Positions 26,702-35,986 of a DNA stretch of 64,000 bases are shown piece by piece (positions within the stretch are counted from its first letter, which is position 1; each line of letters starts with the position of its first letter). The notes beneath the pieces are model-generated. The model did not search any database. It was not told the DNA's origin and saw only the letters and a list, made by a program, of their open reading frames with translations. A program made the position numbers and the translations under genes. This DNA comes from CAVOHU01 sp963843385 (GTDB taxonomy: Bacteria > Acidobacteriota > Vicinamibacteria > Vicinamibacterales > JAKQTR01), in contig CAWJJY010000007.1 in the NCBI GenBank assembly GCA_963843385.1, forward strand, positions 310,001 through 374,000. The letters run 5' to 3'.

Positions 26702-28471
26702 ATGAATGTGTCGCCCGCTCGTCGTCTGCTGGAGTACGCCCTTCGATACCGAGGCCAGTTCCTCCTCGGGTTGGGGTGCGTCCTGGTGTCCACCGCGGTC
26801 GGGCTGCTCGCGCCGTGGGTGCTCAAGCACGCGGTGGATGATCTCGCGCGCAGCGTGTCCGGCACAAAGCTGATGCAGTACGCGGGGCTGCTGCTTGGCA
26901 TCGCGCTCATCGGCGGGCTGTTCCGCTTCCTGATGCGGCGGATCATCGTCGGGATCTCCCGCCACATCGAGTACGACCTGCGGAACGACTTCTTCGCGCA
27001 TCTCGAGAAGCTGCCGCCGTCGTTCTACCACGCGCACCGGACCGGCGACCTGATGTCGCGCGCGACCAACGACCTCAACGCGGTGCGCATGATGATCGGC
27101 CCGGCGGTGATGTACTCGGCCACCACGGTGCTGGTGTTCGTCGTGGCGCTCGCGCTCATGCTCTCGCTCGACTGGCGCCTGACCCTGATCGCGCTCATTC
27201 CGATGCCGGCCGTGTCCGTCGCGGTGAAGTACTTCGGGGGAGCCATCCACAGGCGATTCGAACGGATCCAGGCTCAGCTGTCGGACCTCTCTGCGGTCGC
27301 CCAGGAGGCGCTGGCCGGCGTGCGCGTGGTCCGGGCCTACCGCCAGGAATCGGCCGAGATCGACCGCTTCGAGGCCGCCAACCAGGAGTACGTCAAGCGA
27401 AGCCTGATCCTCATCCGGCTCCAGGGGATGTTCTACCCGAGCATGGGGCTGTTCCTCGGGCTGGGCAGCCTGCTCGTCCTCTGGCTGGGGAGCCAGGACG
27501 TGATCCGGGGCCGGTTGACGGTCGGCGAATTCGTGGCGTTCAACGCGTACCTGGCGATGTTGAGCTGGCCGATGATCGCGTTCGGCTGGGTGACGAACAT
27601 GCTCCAGCGCGGCATGGCCTCGTGGAAGCGCATGCTGGAGATCATGACGACCGCGCCCGCGATTGCCGACGGGCCGGCCGCGGAGCTTGCGGGAAGCCCG
27701 CGCGATATTCGAGGGGCGATCGAGTTCCGCAACCTCTCGTTCGCCTACAACGGGACCCCGGTCCTCACCGACATCTCGATCCGCGTCGAACCCGGTGAAA
27801 CGCTGGCGGTCGTCGGTCCCACCGGGTCGGGAAAATCGACCCTGATCAACCTGCTGCCGAGGCTCAACGATCCGCCGCCGGGGACCGTGTTCATCGACGG
27901 GACCGACATCCGTTCGATGCCGCTCGCCACGCTCCGGGCCGCCATCGGATTCGTGCCGCAGGAGCCGTTCCTCTTCTCGGAGACCATCGGAGGCAATGTC
28001 GCCTTCGGCGTGCCGGAACCTGATGGCGGCAAGGACGCCATCCAGGCTGCCATTCGCCGCGCCGGGTCTATCGCCCGGCTGGACAAGGACGTGGCGGACT
28101 TCCCCCATGGCTACGACACCGTGGTGGGCGAGCGCGGGATCACGCTCTCGGGCGGCCAGAAACAGCGGACCGCGCTGGCCAGGGCCGTGATGACCGATCC
28201 CAGGATCCTGATCCTCGACGACGCGCTGTCGGCCGTTGACACTTATACCGAATCCGAGATCCTCACGGAGTTGCGGAAGGTGATGCGGCAGCGGACTTCA
28301 ATCGTCGTGTCGCACCGCGTTTCAACGGTGCGTGACGCGGATCAGATCGTCGTGCTCGCAGGCGGCCGCATCGTCGAGCGCGGGCGGCACGAGGAGCTGA
28401 TCGCCCGGAACGGGCCCTATGCCGAGCTGTATCGCAAGCAGCTGCTCGAGGAAGAGCTGGAGGAGGCCTGA
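26702..28471 (+). CDS. ABC exporter half-transporter (subunit 1, Walker B Asp variant)
   Basis: A 589-aa type IV ABC exporter half: six transmembrane helices in residues ~1-320, then a nucleotide-binding domain with VVGPTGSGKSTLINL (Walker A), GFVPQEPFLFSETIGGNV (Q-loop), TLSGGQKQRTALARAVM (canonical signature) and ILILDDALSAVDT (Walker B). The catalytic glutamate after Walker B is replaced by aspartate, a hallmark of the subunit that forms the degenerate site in heterodimeric exporters. It lies 69 bases upstream of a second half-transporter. Substrates of such pairs include drugs, lipids and peptides; none can be chosen here. Confidence 0.92.
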   Translation: MNVSPARRLLEYALRYRGQFLLGLGCVLVSTAVGLLAPWVLKHAVDDLARSVSGTKLMQYAGLLLGIALIGGLFRFLMRRIIVGISRHIEYDLRNDFFAHLEKLPPSFYHAHRTGDLMSRATNDLNAVRMMIGPAVMYSATTVLVFVVALALMLSLDWRLTLIALIPMPAVSVAVKYFGGAIHRRFERIQAQLSDLSAVAQEALAGVRVVRAYRQESAEIDRFEAANQEYVKRSLILIRLQGMFYPSMGLFLGLGSLLVLWLGSQDVIRGRLTVGEFVAFNAYLAMLSWPMIAFGWVTNMLQRGMASWKRMLEIMTTAPAIADGPAAELAGSPRDIRGAIEFRNLSFAYNGTPVLTDISIRVEPGETLAVVGPTGSGKSTLINLLPRLNDPPPGTVFIDGTDIRSMPLATLRAAIGFVPQEPFLFSETIGGNVAFGVPEPDGGKDAIQAAIRRAGSIARLDKDVADFPHGYDTVVGERGITLSGGQKQRTALARAVMTDPRILILDDALSAVDTYTESEILTELRKVMRQRTSIVVSHRVSTVRDADQIVVLAGGRIVERGRHEELIARNGPYAELYRKQLLEEELEEA

Positions 28472-28540
28472 AGCCCCGGGCGTGCCGCGGGGTGGCACGC
28501 GAATCCGGAGCGAGGACCCGGCCATGACCCAAGGACGCTG

Positions 28541-30382
28541 ATGGCGGAGCACGAAGAAGAGATCCTCGGCAAAGCTTACGACGCCGTGCTCATGCGGCGC
28601 CTGCTGGGATACCTGCGCCCGTATCGTCTCAGCGCACTCGGCGCGCTCTCGGCCATCATCGGGGGGGCCGTGCTGCAACTGGCGCAGCCGTACCTGATGA
28701 AGGTCGCGATCGACACGTACATCGCCAAGGGCAACCTGGCCGGGATGAACCGGATCGCGCTGCTGTTCCTCGCAATCCTGGTGGGATCGTTCCTGCTCGA
28801 ATTCGCGCAGACCTGGGTGCTGCAGCTCGTCGGCCAGCGAATCATGTACGACCTGCGGATGCAGATCTACCGGCACCTCCAGCGGCTCGACGTGGCCTTC
28901 TACGATCGCAACCCGGTCGGGCGGCTGATGACGCGGGTCACCACCGATGTGGACGTGCTCAACGACCTCTTCACCTCCGGGGTGGTGTCGGTGTTCGGCG
29001 ACGTCTTCACGCTTGTCGGCATCATGATCGTGCTGCTGATCATGGACTGGCGCCTGGCGCTGGTGGCCTTCTCGGTGCTGCCGCTCATCGTGGTCATCAC
29101 CCAGTGGTTCCGTCGCAACGTGCGGGACTCGTACCGGAACGTGCGGACGTGGATCGCGAAGATCAACGCGTTCCTGCAGGAGAACATCACCGGGATGGCG
29201 ACCGTCCAGCTGTTCCGGCGCGAGGCCAGGAACTTCGCGCGTTTCGACGAGATCAACGGGGGCCACCGCAACGCCAACATCGACTCGATCTTCTATTACG
29301 CCACCTTCTACCCCGCGGTCGAAATCGTCGGCGCCCTTGCCTCGGCGCTGATCATCTGGTGGGGCGGCGGCTGGGTGCTGTCCGGAACGCTGACCCTCGG
29401 GTCGCTGGTCGCCTTCATCCAGTATTCGCAGCGGTTCTTCAGGCCGATCTCGGACATGTCCGAGAAGTTCAACGTCCTCCAGTCCGCCATGGCTTCGTCC
29501 GAGCGGATCTTCACGCTGCTCGACACGCCGGTTTCGATTTCGAGCCCGGCGACGCCGGTCCGCGCGCCCGGCCGCGGCCACGTCGTGTTCGACCACGTGT
29601 GGTTCGCCTACGCCGGCGAGGACTACGTGCTGCGCGACGTGTCCTTCGAGGTGAGGGCCGGAGAGCGCCTCGGAATCGTGGGGGCGACCGGCGCCGGCAA
29701 GACCACGATCATCAGCCTCCTGCTGCGCTACTACGACGTCTCGCGAGGGCGAATCCTCGTCGACGGCGTCGACGTCAGGGACATGGATCTCCCGGCCCTG
29801 CGATCGCTCTTCAGCCTCGTGCTCCAGGACGTCCACCTGTTTTCAGGGACGGTGGCGAGCAACGTGAGGCTTGGCGATCTCTCGATCGACGAGCCCCGGG
29901 TGCAGAGCGCGATCAGGGCGGTGCACGCCGACGGGTTCGTGGGCCGGCTGCCGCACGGGCTGGACTCGGTAGTCGTCGAACGGGGCGCCACATTGTCGGT
30001 GGGTCAGAAGCAGCTGCTGTCGTTCGCGCGTGCGCTGGCGTTCGATCCCCGGGTCCTCATCCTGGACGAGGCGACGTCCAGCGTGGACACCGAGACGGAA
30101 ATCCTGATCCGGGATGCCCTGCACGCCATCATGGCCGGCCGCACCACGATTGCCATCGCCCACCGGCTCTCGACCATCCAGGACATGGACATGATCCTGG
30201 TCCTTCACAAGGGGAAGGTCAGGGAGTCCGGTTCGCACCAGGAACTGCTCGCCTCGCGCGGCCTCTACTATCGCCTCTACCAGCTGCAGTACAAGGACCA
30301 GGAACGGATCGAGAGCCTGGCGATGCAGCCGGTCCACAAACACGAAGAGCCGGCCCGAGCCGGCTCTCCATCCGAAGCGTAG
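28541..30382 (+). CDS. ABC exporter half-transporter (subunit 2, canonical Walker B Glu)
   Basis: A 613-aa partner of the preceding gene. An N-terminal ~20-residue extension and six transmembrane helices precede a nucleotide-binding domain with IVGATGAGKTTIISL (Walker A), SLVLQDVHLFSGTV (Q-loop), ATLSVGQKQLLSFARAL (signature with Val for the first Gly of LSGGQ) and VLILDEATSSVDTETE (canonical Walker B). The canonical site would pair this subunit's Walker motifs with the partner's LSGGQ. The non-canonical site pairs the partner's Asp-type Walker B with this LSVGQ. Both deviations therefore fall in one composite site. Confidence 0.92.
   Translation: MAEHEEEILGKAYDAVLMRRLLGYLRPYRLSALGALSAIIGGAVLQLAQPYLMKVAIDTYIAKGNLAGMNRIALLFLAILVGSFLLEFAQTWVLQLVGQRIMYDLRMQIYRHLQRLDVAFYDRNPVGRLMTRVTTDVDVLNDLFTSGVVSVFGDVFTLVGIMIVLLIMDWRLALVAFSVLPLIVVITQWFRRNVRDSYRNVRTWIAKINAFLQENITGMATVQLFRREARNFARFDEINGGHRNANIDSIFYYATFYPAVEIVGALASALIIWWGGGWVLSGTLTLGSLVAFIQYSQRFFRPISDMSEKFNVLQSAMASSERIFTLLDTPVSISSPATPVRAPGRGHVVFDHVWFAYAGEDYVLRDVSFEVRAGERLGIVGATGAGKTTIISLLLRYYDVSRGRILVDGVDVRDMDLPALRSLFSLVLQDVHLFSGTVASNVRLGDLSIDEPRVQSAIRAVHADGFVGRLPHGLDSVVVERGATLSVGQKQLLSFARALAFDPRVLILDEATSSVDTETEILIRDALHAIMAGRTTIAIAHRLSTIQDMDMILVLHKGKVRESGSHQELLASRGLYYRLYQLQYKDQERIESLAMQPVHKHEEPARAGSPSEA
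30346..30367 (-). terminator. hairpin downstream of the DUF4097 operon
   Basis: A perfect 9-bp stem (AGAGCCGGC / GCCGGCTCT) with loop CCGA. It lies inside the end of the convergent ABC gene and 30 bases past the stop at 30397. On the minus strand it is followed by TTCGTGTTT, which is only moderately T-rich. Confidence 0.4.
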
Positions 30383-30396
30383 CCGTCCAACCCGCC

Positions 30397-31485
30397 CTAT
30401 TTCCTGTTGATTCTGATATCCCCGCTGAAGCTCCGCAGGATGAGCACCGCGCTGCCGTCGCCAAAGGTGGCGCGGACCTGCTGGCGCCTCATCGGCCGCA
30501 TGCCTTCCTCGCCCCCTCCGGTGCGCAGCGTGAGTGGAACGTCGCTCTTGAAATCGCCGCTGAACGTGCTCGCCGTGAGCTCGAAGCCCGTCTTCTCGCC
30601 GGTGTTCACGATGACGTCACCCGAATGCGAGACGATCTCGTACCGGCCGCCCTTCGCAAGGGGGCCCGTGAAGGTCACCGATCCGCTGGTCGCGCGGGCG
30701 ATGGCTCGCTCGCAGATGACGTCGACCAGGTCCAGGTCGCCGCTGATCGACGAGGTTTCCACGCTCCGGGCCTTGACGCCCTTGAGCGAAACCTCGCCGC
30801 TGATCGAGCTCGCCGCCAGGGTGTCGGTGCTGGATGTCGATTGCACCATGACCGTCCCCGAGATCGACTTGGCCATCGACAGTCGCGCGGCGCCCGACAC
30901 GGTGACCCCGCCGCTGATCGTCTCCGCGATGAGTTCGCCGTCGACGCCGGTGACCTTCAGGTCACCTGACACGGAGTGCACGATGACGCACGCGCCAGCC
31001 GGGACGATCACGTTGAAATCCACCGAGGCGCCTTCCCGCGAATCCCGCGGGTACTGCACCTGCACCTCGACCCGGTTTGCGGTCTGGTTGACCTCGATCC
31101 GCGCGTTCTTCAGCGACTCGGCCGTGCGCCCTCGCTTGACGGCCTCGATCTGAACCTGCTCCGCCTGGCCCGACGTGATGACGATGTCGCCCGAGATGTT
31201 CCGCAGCTCGAACGTGCCGTTGCGCGAGAGCGGCACCGACCTGGAGAACTTCTCGAGCTGGTCGCCGCCCCTGACTCGAGGAGATCCGAACGCGAGCGTT
31301 CCCAGGCGTTCGATGGCCGTCCCGAGGTGGGCGACCATCGACTCGATGTGCTGGCCGAACCCCTCGGCCGGTGGGGGCTGACCCTGGGCTGCCTGCGCGG
31401 CGGCCGGCGCGACCTGGCTCAGCGCCAGCCCCAGCGCAAGTGACGACGCGACGAAGAATCTGGTGTGCATAGTCAGCCTGTTCAT
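30397..31485 (-). CDS. DUF4097-family beta-helix protein
   Basis: A 362-aa secreted or periplasmic protein with a signal peptide (MHTRFFVASSLALGLALSQVAPAAAQ). A repetitive beta-strand region follows, rich in Ser-Gly turns of the form VHSVSGDLKVTGVDGELIAETISGG and VETSSISGDLDLVD. This is the DUF4097 adhesin-like pattern. The ATG at 31485 overlaps the upstream anti-sigma gene stop (ATGA), which indicates coupling to the ECF module. DUF4097 proteins often sit next to sigma/anti-sigma pairs and may be envelope-stress effectors; that role is inferred. Confidence 0.85.
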   Translation of the reverse strand: MNRLTMHTRFFVASSLALGLALSQVAPAAAQAAQGQPPPAEGFGQHIESMVAHLGTAIERLGTLAFGSPRVRGGDQLEKFSRSVPLSRNGTFELRNISGDIVITSGQAEQVQIEAVKRGRTAESLKNARIEVNQTANRVEVQVQYPRDSREGASVDFNVIVPAGACVIVHSVSGDLKVTGVDGELIAETISGGVTVSGAARLSMAKSISGTVMVQSTSSTDTLAASSISGEVSLKGVKARSVETSSISGDLDLVDVICERAIARATSGSVTFTGPLAKGGRYEIVSHSGDVIVNTGEKTGFELTASTFSGDFKSDVPLTLRTGGGEEGMRPMRRQQVRATFGDGSAVLILRSFSGDIRINRK

Positions 31486-32258
31486 GTCTTGTTCAACCCT
31501 CGAATCACTCGGGCAGCCCCGGCCTGGTTGCCCTTTCGCATCTCATTGATGAGTGCAATCGTGTCCTCGAGCAGCGCCACCTTCCGTCGCAGGGCCTCGA
31601 AGAGGCTCTCCTGCGCCAACTGGCTGGTGGGCTGCGACTTCAACGCGCCTCGGCTGTCACCGATCGCCTGGTCGATGATGCCCATGTTCTTCTGCAGCGT
31701 GTCGGCGATTTTCGGATCGAGCGACGACTGGCCGTCTTTCGCGATCTGTTCCAGACCGGCGATGGCCTTGTCGTAGTGCGATTCTGCCAGTCGCAGTTCC
31801 TCGCCGATTGATTTGACGAGATCGCCGCTGGACGCGTTTGCCGCCTGGTTCGATGTGCCGGACGCGGGGCCGCCTGCAGCCGGCGTGGCAGCGGGGGTCT
31901 GCGGGTGGCGGAGCAGCAGGAAGCTCGCGCCGACCCCGATGACCAGCACGGCCGCCATCGCCAGGATCATCCGCGAGCCGAAGACGGTGCGGTGCTGGAT
32001 CGGCGCGGGCTCCTTGGCCAGGCGAGCGGCGAGGGTGGCCCACCCATCGGGCCGGGGTGTCATCTTCGGCAGTCGCACGGCGGTTTCGCGGATACGACGC
32101 ACATCGTCCGCCAACGCGCGGCAGGCCTCGCAGCCCGCGACGTGCCGGTCGAACTCCCGCCGCTCCTCGGCGGACAGTTCCCCGTCGGCCTCCGCGAGGG
32201 CCATCGCGCGATACCGCTCGCAGCTCTGTTCGGTCCCTGGGTGGCTCATTTCAGTCAT
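31482..32258 (-). CDS. anti-sigma factor with zinc-finger (zf-HC2-like) domain
   Basis: A 258-aa membrane-anchored regulator. The N-terminal anti-sigma zinc domain shows CERYRAMALAEADGELSAEE and REFDRHVAGCEACRALADDV (HxxxCxxC). One transmembrane helix follows (RMILAMAAVLVIGVGASFLLL), then a periplasmic helical region of ~130 residues. It presumably sequesters the sigma factor encoded immediately upstream, whose stop it overlaps by 4 bases. The same coupling occurs with the DUF4097 gene downstream. Confidence 0.88.
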   Translation of the reverse strand: MTEMSHPGTEQSCERYRAMALAEADGELSAEERREFDRHVAGCEACRALADDVRRIRETAVRLPKMTPRPDGWATLAARLAKEPAPIQHRTVFGSRMILAMAAVLVIGVGASFLLLRHPQTPAATPAAGGPASGTSNQAANASSGDLVKSIGEELRLAESHYDKAIAGLEQIAKDGQSSLDPKIADTLQKNMGIIDQAIGDSRGALKSQPTSQLAQESLFEALRRKVALLEDTIALINEMRKGNQAGAARVIRGLNKT

Positions 32259-32896
32259 CGCTCAACAGGGCCTTGCCCTGGAAACGCCAGTGCCGAAGCA
32301 CTCCGGGCGCGGCCGGGCGCCTCTTCACCTCGCAGCAATCGCCGCAGCCGGAAGCGCGCCTTGTGCAGCAGCGACTTCGACGTGCCCTCGGCGATGCCCA
32401 GTTGCCGCCCCACTTCGGCATGGTCGAATCCTTCGATGTCGTGCAGCACGAAGGTCGCCCGGTAGCTCGGCGGCAATTGCGCAATCGCCCGCTCGAGATC
32501 GAGCCGATCCAGTGCAGCGTCCGGACGCCAGCTCCCCGGTCCAACCGGCTCGAACGACTCGAGGTCTTCGATCGAGTCGGTTACGTGCTGTTGGCGCCCC
32601 TGCCGGCTTCGGAGGAAGTCCAGGCAATGGTTCGTCGCCAGCCGGTAGAGCCACGTTCCGAGCGAGGATTCTCCGCGGAAGCTGTCGATCCGGCGGTAGA
32701 CCTGCAGGAAAATCTCCTGCAGCAGCTCGTCGGCATCCGCGGCATTGCCCGCCATCCGATACGCGACGTTGTAAAGCCTGCCGCTGTACTGCCGGTAGAG
32801 CTTCTCGAAGGCCGGCAACTCGTGGCGCTTGCAGCCATTCACCACGTCGCGTGGGACCCGGACCGCCTCACTATCTTCAGACGAGAACATGGGCAT
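32255..32896 (-). CDS. ECF-type RNA polymerase sigma factor
   Basis: A 213-aa sigma-70-family factor. Region 2 is ELPAFEKLYRQYSGRLYNVAYR through ADELLQEIFLQVYRRIDSFRGE and SLGTWLYRLATNHCLDFLR. Region 4 is IAQLPPSYRATFVLHDIEGFDHAEVGRQLGIAEGTSKSLLHKAR. The start MPMFSSEDSE at 32896 is chosen; ATG 32890 is equally possible. The longer upstream open frame overlaps the ogt-like gene and is not used. It forms a cassette with the anti-sigma and DUF4097 genes. A GGAAC-N17-CGT match 50 bases upstream suggests autoregulation. Confidence 0.9.
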   Translation of the reverse strand: MPMFSSEDSEAVRVPRDVVNGCKRHELPAFEKLYRQYSGRLYNVAYRMAGNAADADELLQEIFLQVYRRIDSFRGESSLGTWLYRLATNHCLDFLRSRQGRQQHVTDSIEDLESFEPVGPGSWRPDAALDRLDLERAIAQLPPSYRATFVLHDIEGFDHAEVGRQLGIAEGTSKSLLHKARFRLRRLLRGEEAPGRARSASALAFPGQGPVER

Positions 32897-32937
32897 GAAG
32901 GGTTGCCCGCGTGCCAATTGTGCCACGCAGGCGCCTG

Positions 32938-33306
32938 CTACCGGGATACGTTGCGATTTGGGCCGATGTTCCCCCGTCGACCCGGCTTGTCCGCCCCGCC
33001 GCGGGGCGAGGTCCAGCGATACGCGGCCCAGTTCCTGATGCGCCCGCCGGAAACCGGGACGCCCTCTGCGCCAAGCAGGGCGCGCTTGAGCTGCAGCTGT
33101 CCGCCGTACCCTCCGAGCCGGCCGCCGGCTGCGATGACCCTGTGACAGGGTACCTCGGGCCGATGGCACTCGCGCATGATGTTTCCCACTGCGCGGGCGG
33201 CTCGCGGGAGGCCCGCGCGGGCCGCGATGTCCCCATAGGTCGCGACGCGCCCTGGCGGGATGCGGCACGTAGCTGCGAGCACGCGTTGCGCAAACAGGGT
33301 CAGCAT
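32938..33306 (-). CDS. ogt: methylated-DNA-[protein]-cysteine S-methyltransferase (short form)
   Basis: A 122-aa alkyltransferase domain that removes O6-alkyl groups from guanine by transfer to its own cysteine. The active-site motif is VPCHRVIAAGGRLGGYGG (C54), preceded by the helix-turn-helix IPPGRVATYGDIAARAGLPRAARAVGNIM with the Arg finger. It lacks the usual N-terminal domain and starts right before the DNA-binding core. This resembles Atl-like lengths, but it keeps the acceptor cysteine that Atl proteins lack. The start ATG 33306 is 5 bases from the upstream gene stop. Symbol by family only. Confidence 0.85.
   Translation of the reverse strand: MLTLFAQRVLAATCRIPPGRVATYGDIAARAGLPRAARAVGNIMRECHRPEVPCHRVIAAGGRLGGYGGQLQLKRALLGAEGVPVSGGRIRNWAAYRWTSPRGGADKPGRRGNIGPNRNVSR
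32946..32972 (-). promoter_or_regulatory. ECF-type promoter candidate upstream of the sigma gene
   Basis: On the minus strand GGAAC (32972-32968) and CGTA (32950-32947) are 17 bases apart, as in many ECF promoters. The site lies inside the end of the ogt-like gene. A similar motif precedes the DUF3352-like gene at 52776. This short pattern is expected a few times by chance in a window this size. Confidence 0.4.
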
Positions 33307-33310
33307 GGCT

Positions 33311-34123
33311 TCAGAATCTGAATCGAAGTCCTGCACCGAACTGGAAACCGCCGCCGACCACGCTCGACCGGGACGTCGTGCTCTGGCCGTCGATCGCTTC
33401 GAGGGCCAGTCTCGCCCGGCTGTACCGCGCCAGGACGCCCAGGCCAACCCGCTTCGACAGCATGTGCGTCAGGTCGCCGCCAAGATGGAATCCGAAGGCG
33501 GTCTTGCTGGCAGGCGCCGACTCCACCCCGGTGTACCGGACGGTATCGTAGGGATAGGCGTCGACGAACCGAAGATGGGTGACGAGATCGACCCTGACCT
33601 TCAACGCGCTCGGACCGACAAACAGCATGAGCTCGCTCCGGGGCCAGGGTCGAATCAGCCAGCCCAGTTCCAGATGGGCGCCCACGTCCACCCGTGTCAG
33701 GCCGCCGGAAGTGCCGGCGATCGGACGTGTCTGGTCGAAGTAGAACGGGTGCGGCAGCTGCGCGTCGGTCGACGCGCTGGTGGACCTGTTGAGATAGCTG
33801 AGGCCGATGCCGACGACGAAGCTGCGCCCGATTCGAATGCCGGCCCGGCCCCCGACAAACGCCCCGACCTTCGCGCGGTAGCGGCTGGCAAAGGCCAGCG
33901 GCTCGACATACAACGTCGAGTCAACCGTCGCGGTGAAGGCGGCCGCGGGACCCTGGATTCCGGCATTCAGGTCCACATAGCCGCCGGTGAGCCACGACGG
34001 CTTCACCGATGCGCGCCGGGCTGGCGGGGCCGCCGGGGCCGGGTCGGTCTGGGCCGCGGCCCGCTCGACACCGGTCGGGAGACAGGCCACTCCCAGCAGC
34101 ACGATCGCCGCGCCTCGGGTCAT
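33311..34123 (-). CDS. outer-membrane beta-barrel protein
   Basis: A 270-aa protein starting at 34123 behind GAGGTG. It has a signal peptide (MTRGAAIVLLGVACLPTGVERAAAQ) and a barrel-like pattern of glycine-rich amphipathic strands (AKVGAFVGGRAGIRIGRSFVVGIGLSYL; DVGAHLELGWLIRPW; AFGFHLGGDLTHMLSKRVGLGVLARY). It ends in GAGLRFRF with a terminal Phe. It is probably co-transcribed with the ogt-like gene. The function is unknown. Confidence 0.7.
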   Translation of the reverse strand: MTRGAAIVLLGVACLPTGVERAAAQTDPAPAAPPARRASVKPSWLTGGYVDLNAGIQGPAAAFTATVDSTLYVEPLAFASRYRAKVGAFVGGRAGIRIGRSFVVGIGLSYLNRSTSASTDAQLPHPFYFDQTRPIAGTSGGLTRVDVGAHLELGWLIRPWPRSELMLFVGPSALKVRVDLVTHLRFVDAYPYDTVRYTGVESAPASKTAFGFHLGGDLTHMLSKRVGLGVLARYSRARLALEAIDGQSTTSRSSVVGGGFQFGAGLRFRF

Positions 34124-34157
34124 GCGGATCACCTCGGGGGCCACCCCGGCATGCCGG

Positions 34158-35828
34158 TCAATTCACGCCCACCGCGAGCCACGCCTGGCTCACGGCGCGT
34201 TCAGCCGCCGATCCCGCGCCGTAGAGGTCGCGGGCAGACTGCTCGCACGCGGCACGGGCCACCGAGAATGTGGCTGAGGCCGGCATCAACTGGGTGAACG
34301 CGCGGTAGAAGATTTTCTCGATCTGATCGCGATTGGCGCTGCCCACGCCCGTGACGGCGATGCCGGAGGTGCGGTTGGTGCCGCCCTCGATGGCCAGGTA
34401 GAAGGCGTTGTTGGCGATCCCCGAATTCAGATGCACGCCGCCGTTGTCCGCCGTGCCGAGGTACCGTCGCAAGTAGTGATCGGGACTGCCGAAGGCCTGG
34501 GGATTGGCCATCGACCGGAACGCGATCATCGGGCTGGTCAGGTCCTCACCGATAAAGTAGTCGGCCTTCATGTACCCCGTCCCGGCCGGCTGGAAGAAGA
34601 ACTCGACGCTGGTGCCCATCATGTCCGAGAAGGCTTCGTTCAACGCCCCGGATTCATTCCGGTAGACCAGGCCCGACGTGTAGTCCGTCACCCCGTGAGT
34701 CAATTCGTGCGCGACCACGTCGAGGGCGCCCGAGAAGTAGTTCCAATGTACGCCGCCGGAGGTCAGGTCGCTCGGCAGGCCCTCGCCGTAGACCATCACG
34801 CCGCCGCCGGCATAGAACGCGTTCAGATAGTAGAGTCCGAAGACGTCGGACGGCGCGATCAAGGCGTCCTCCCGCCGGACGGGGTGCACCAGGCTGGTCA
34901 TGGCCAGATTGCGATTGTCCAGGCCGAGACGGCTGAATCGCTTGTAGTAGAAGTCGTAGGTCCAGCCCGCATAGGTGTGTGCATCAACCGCGGCAGGATC
35001 CGTCCACAAATTGTCGGCATCCGAACTGAGATCGGCCTGCGACAGGTCGACCAGCCCGTTGATGTAGTCGCGGGTTCGTTGGAGGCTGCCGCCCATGTCG
35101 TAGGTGTACACGTTGGCCGGCCGCATCCGATCCCAGGCAAGGTACCTCCCTCCCGACGGGGTCGTGCTGATCTTCTTGGGATCGCCGAGCACGCCCGTGC
35201 CGGCGCCGATCACCGTCTTCAGGTCGCTGTACTCCAGCACGACGCTGCCGGTCCGGGCGTCGACGAAGTACACCCTGAGATCGCCGTGCGCCAGGGCTCG
35301 GGCGCGGTACGCGAGCACGAATCCGCCGGTGTCTTGCGGCAGCACGACCAGTATGGGCCGCCGCGCCGGCCCGATTTCGGCGCCAGCCAGCCGTTCCACG
35401 ACAGCGGTGGCATCTTCGGGCGTCAACGCGGGAGTCGTGTCGAGATCGATGCCCGCGTACAGCTCGCCGAAGACCGACACGGCCTGCCCCCGGTCGGATT
35501 GGCGCGTCACGCCTCCGCCGACGACTGGGATTCCACGGTAGAACTGATCGAAATGCTCGTGGGTCCGCCCGGCGACCAGCGTGTCCTCCTCGACCAGGCG
35601 CAGAGCGAGGTTGCCGTCGCGCGCCATGCGCTGCACTTCCGCGTCCCAGCGACGCAGCTCGGAGGTCGACGCGGCCGCGACAGCCAGCCGCCCTCGGAGG
35701 CCATCGCCCCACCTGCTGACGGGTTGTTGCGGATCGGGCCGCTCGGCCAGGCCGAGCCAGGGGATGGCGATGATGAGCGCGAGGAATGTCCAGAACCGCT
35801 GACGCGATGGCGACGGGCGCATACCCAT
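34158..35828 (-). CDS. M4-family (thermolysin-like) zinc metallopeptidase
   Basis: A 556-aa secreted protease. A signal peptide (residues ~1-30) precedes an FTP/PepSY-type propeptide (VAGRTHEHFDQFYRGIPVVGGG). The mature enzyme has the zinc motif VVAHELTHGVTDYTSGL (HExxH at about residue 372) and the third ligand in GALNEAFSDMMG. The M4 C-terminal helical domain carries HLNSGIANNAFYLAIEGG and the RIFYRA-like FYRAFTQLMP. It acts extracellularly or in the periplasm. Start ATG 35828; ATG 35822 is also possible. Confidence 0.93.
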   Translation of the reverse strand: MGMRPSPSRQRFWTFLALIIAIPWLGLAERPDPQQPVSRWGDGLRGRLAVAAASTSELRRWDAEVQRMARDGNLALRLVEEDTLVAGRTHEHFDQFYRGIPVVGGGVTRQSDRGQAVSVFGELYAGIDLDTTPALTPEDATAVVERLAGAEIGPARRPILVVLPQDTGGFVLAYRARALAHGDLRVYFVDARTGSVVLEYSDLKTVIGAGTGVLGDPKKISTTPSGGRYLAWDRMRPANVYTYDMGGSLQRTRDYINGLVDLSQADLSSDADNLWTDPAAVDAHTYAGWTYDFYYKRFSRLGLDNRNLAMTSLVHPVRREDALIAPSDVFGLYYLNAFYAGGGVMVYGEGLPSDLTSGGVHWNYFSGALDVVAHELTHGVTDYTSGLVYRNESGALNEAFSDMMGTSVEFFFQPAGTGYMKADYFIGEDLTSPMIAFRSMANPQAFGSPDHYLRRYLGTADNGGVHLNSGIANNAFYLAIEGGTNRTSGIAVTGVGSANRDQIEKIFYRAFTQLMPASATFSVARAACEQSARDLYGAGSAAERAVSQAWLAVGVN

Positions 35829-35986
35829 TCCTGTTCAGGCCCGCAACGCGCGGGCCGCGATGTCAACCCGCGCACCCAAGTGATGGATCGAGGCGGTCAG
35901 GTCGCGATCGTGTGGCTGTTCCAAGACGGTAGGACACGGCCAGACGGCCTGTCAAGACGACGAGACGGGGATCCTCCGGCTCTCTC

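Noticed and set aside
26621..28108. A 495-codon minus-strand open frame
   Set aside because: It is a His/Arg/Glu-rich antisense shadow of ABC exporter subunit 1, with no domain and no ribosome site.
29104..30969. A long plus-strand open frame spanning the second ABC gene and the DUF4097 gene
   Set aside because: It is an Arg-rich out-of-frame translation crossing two real genes on opposite strands.
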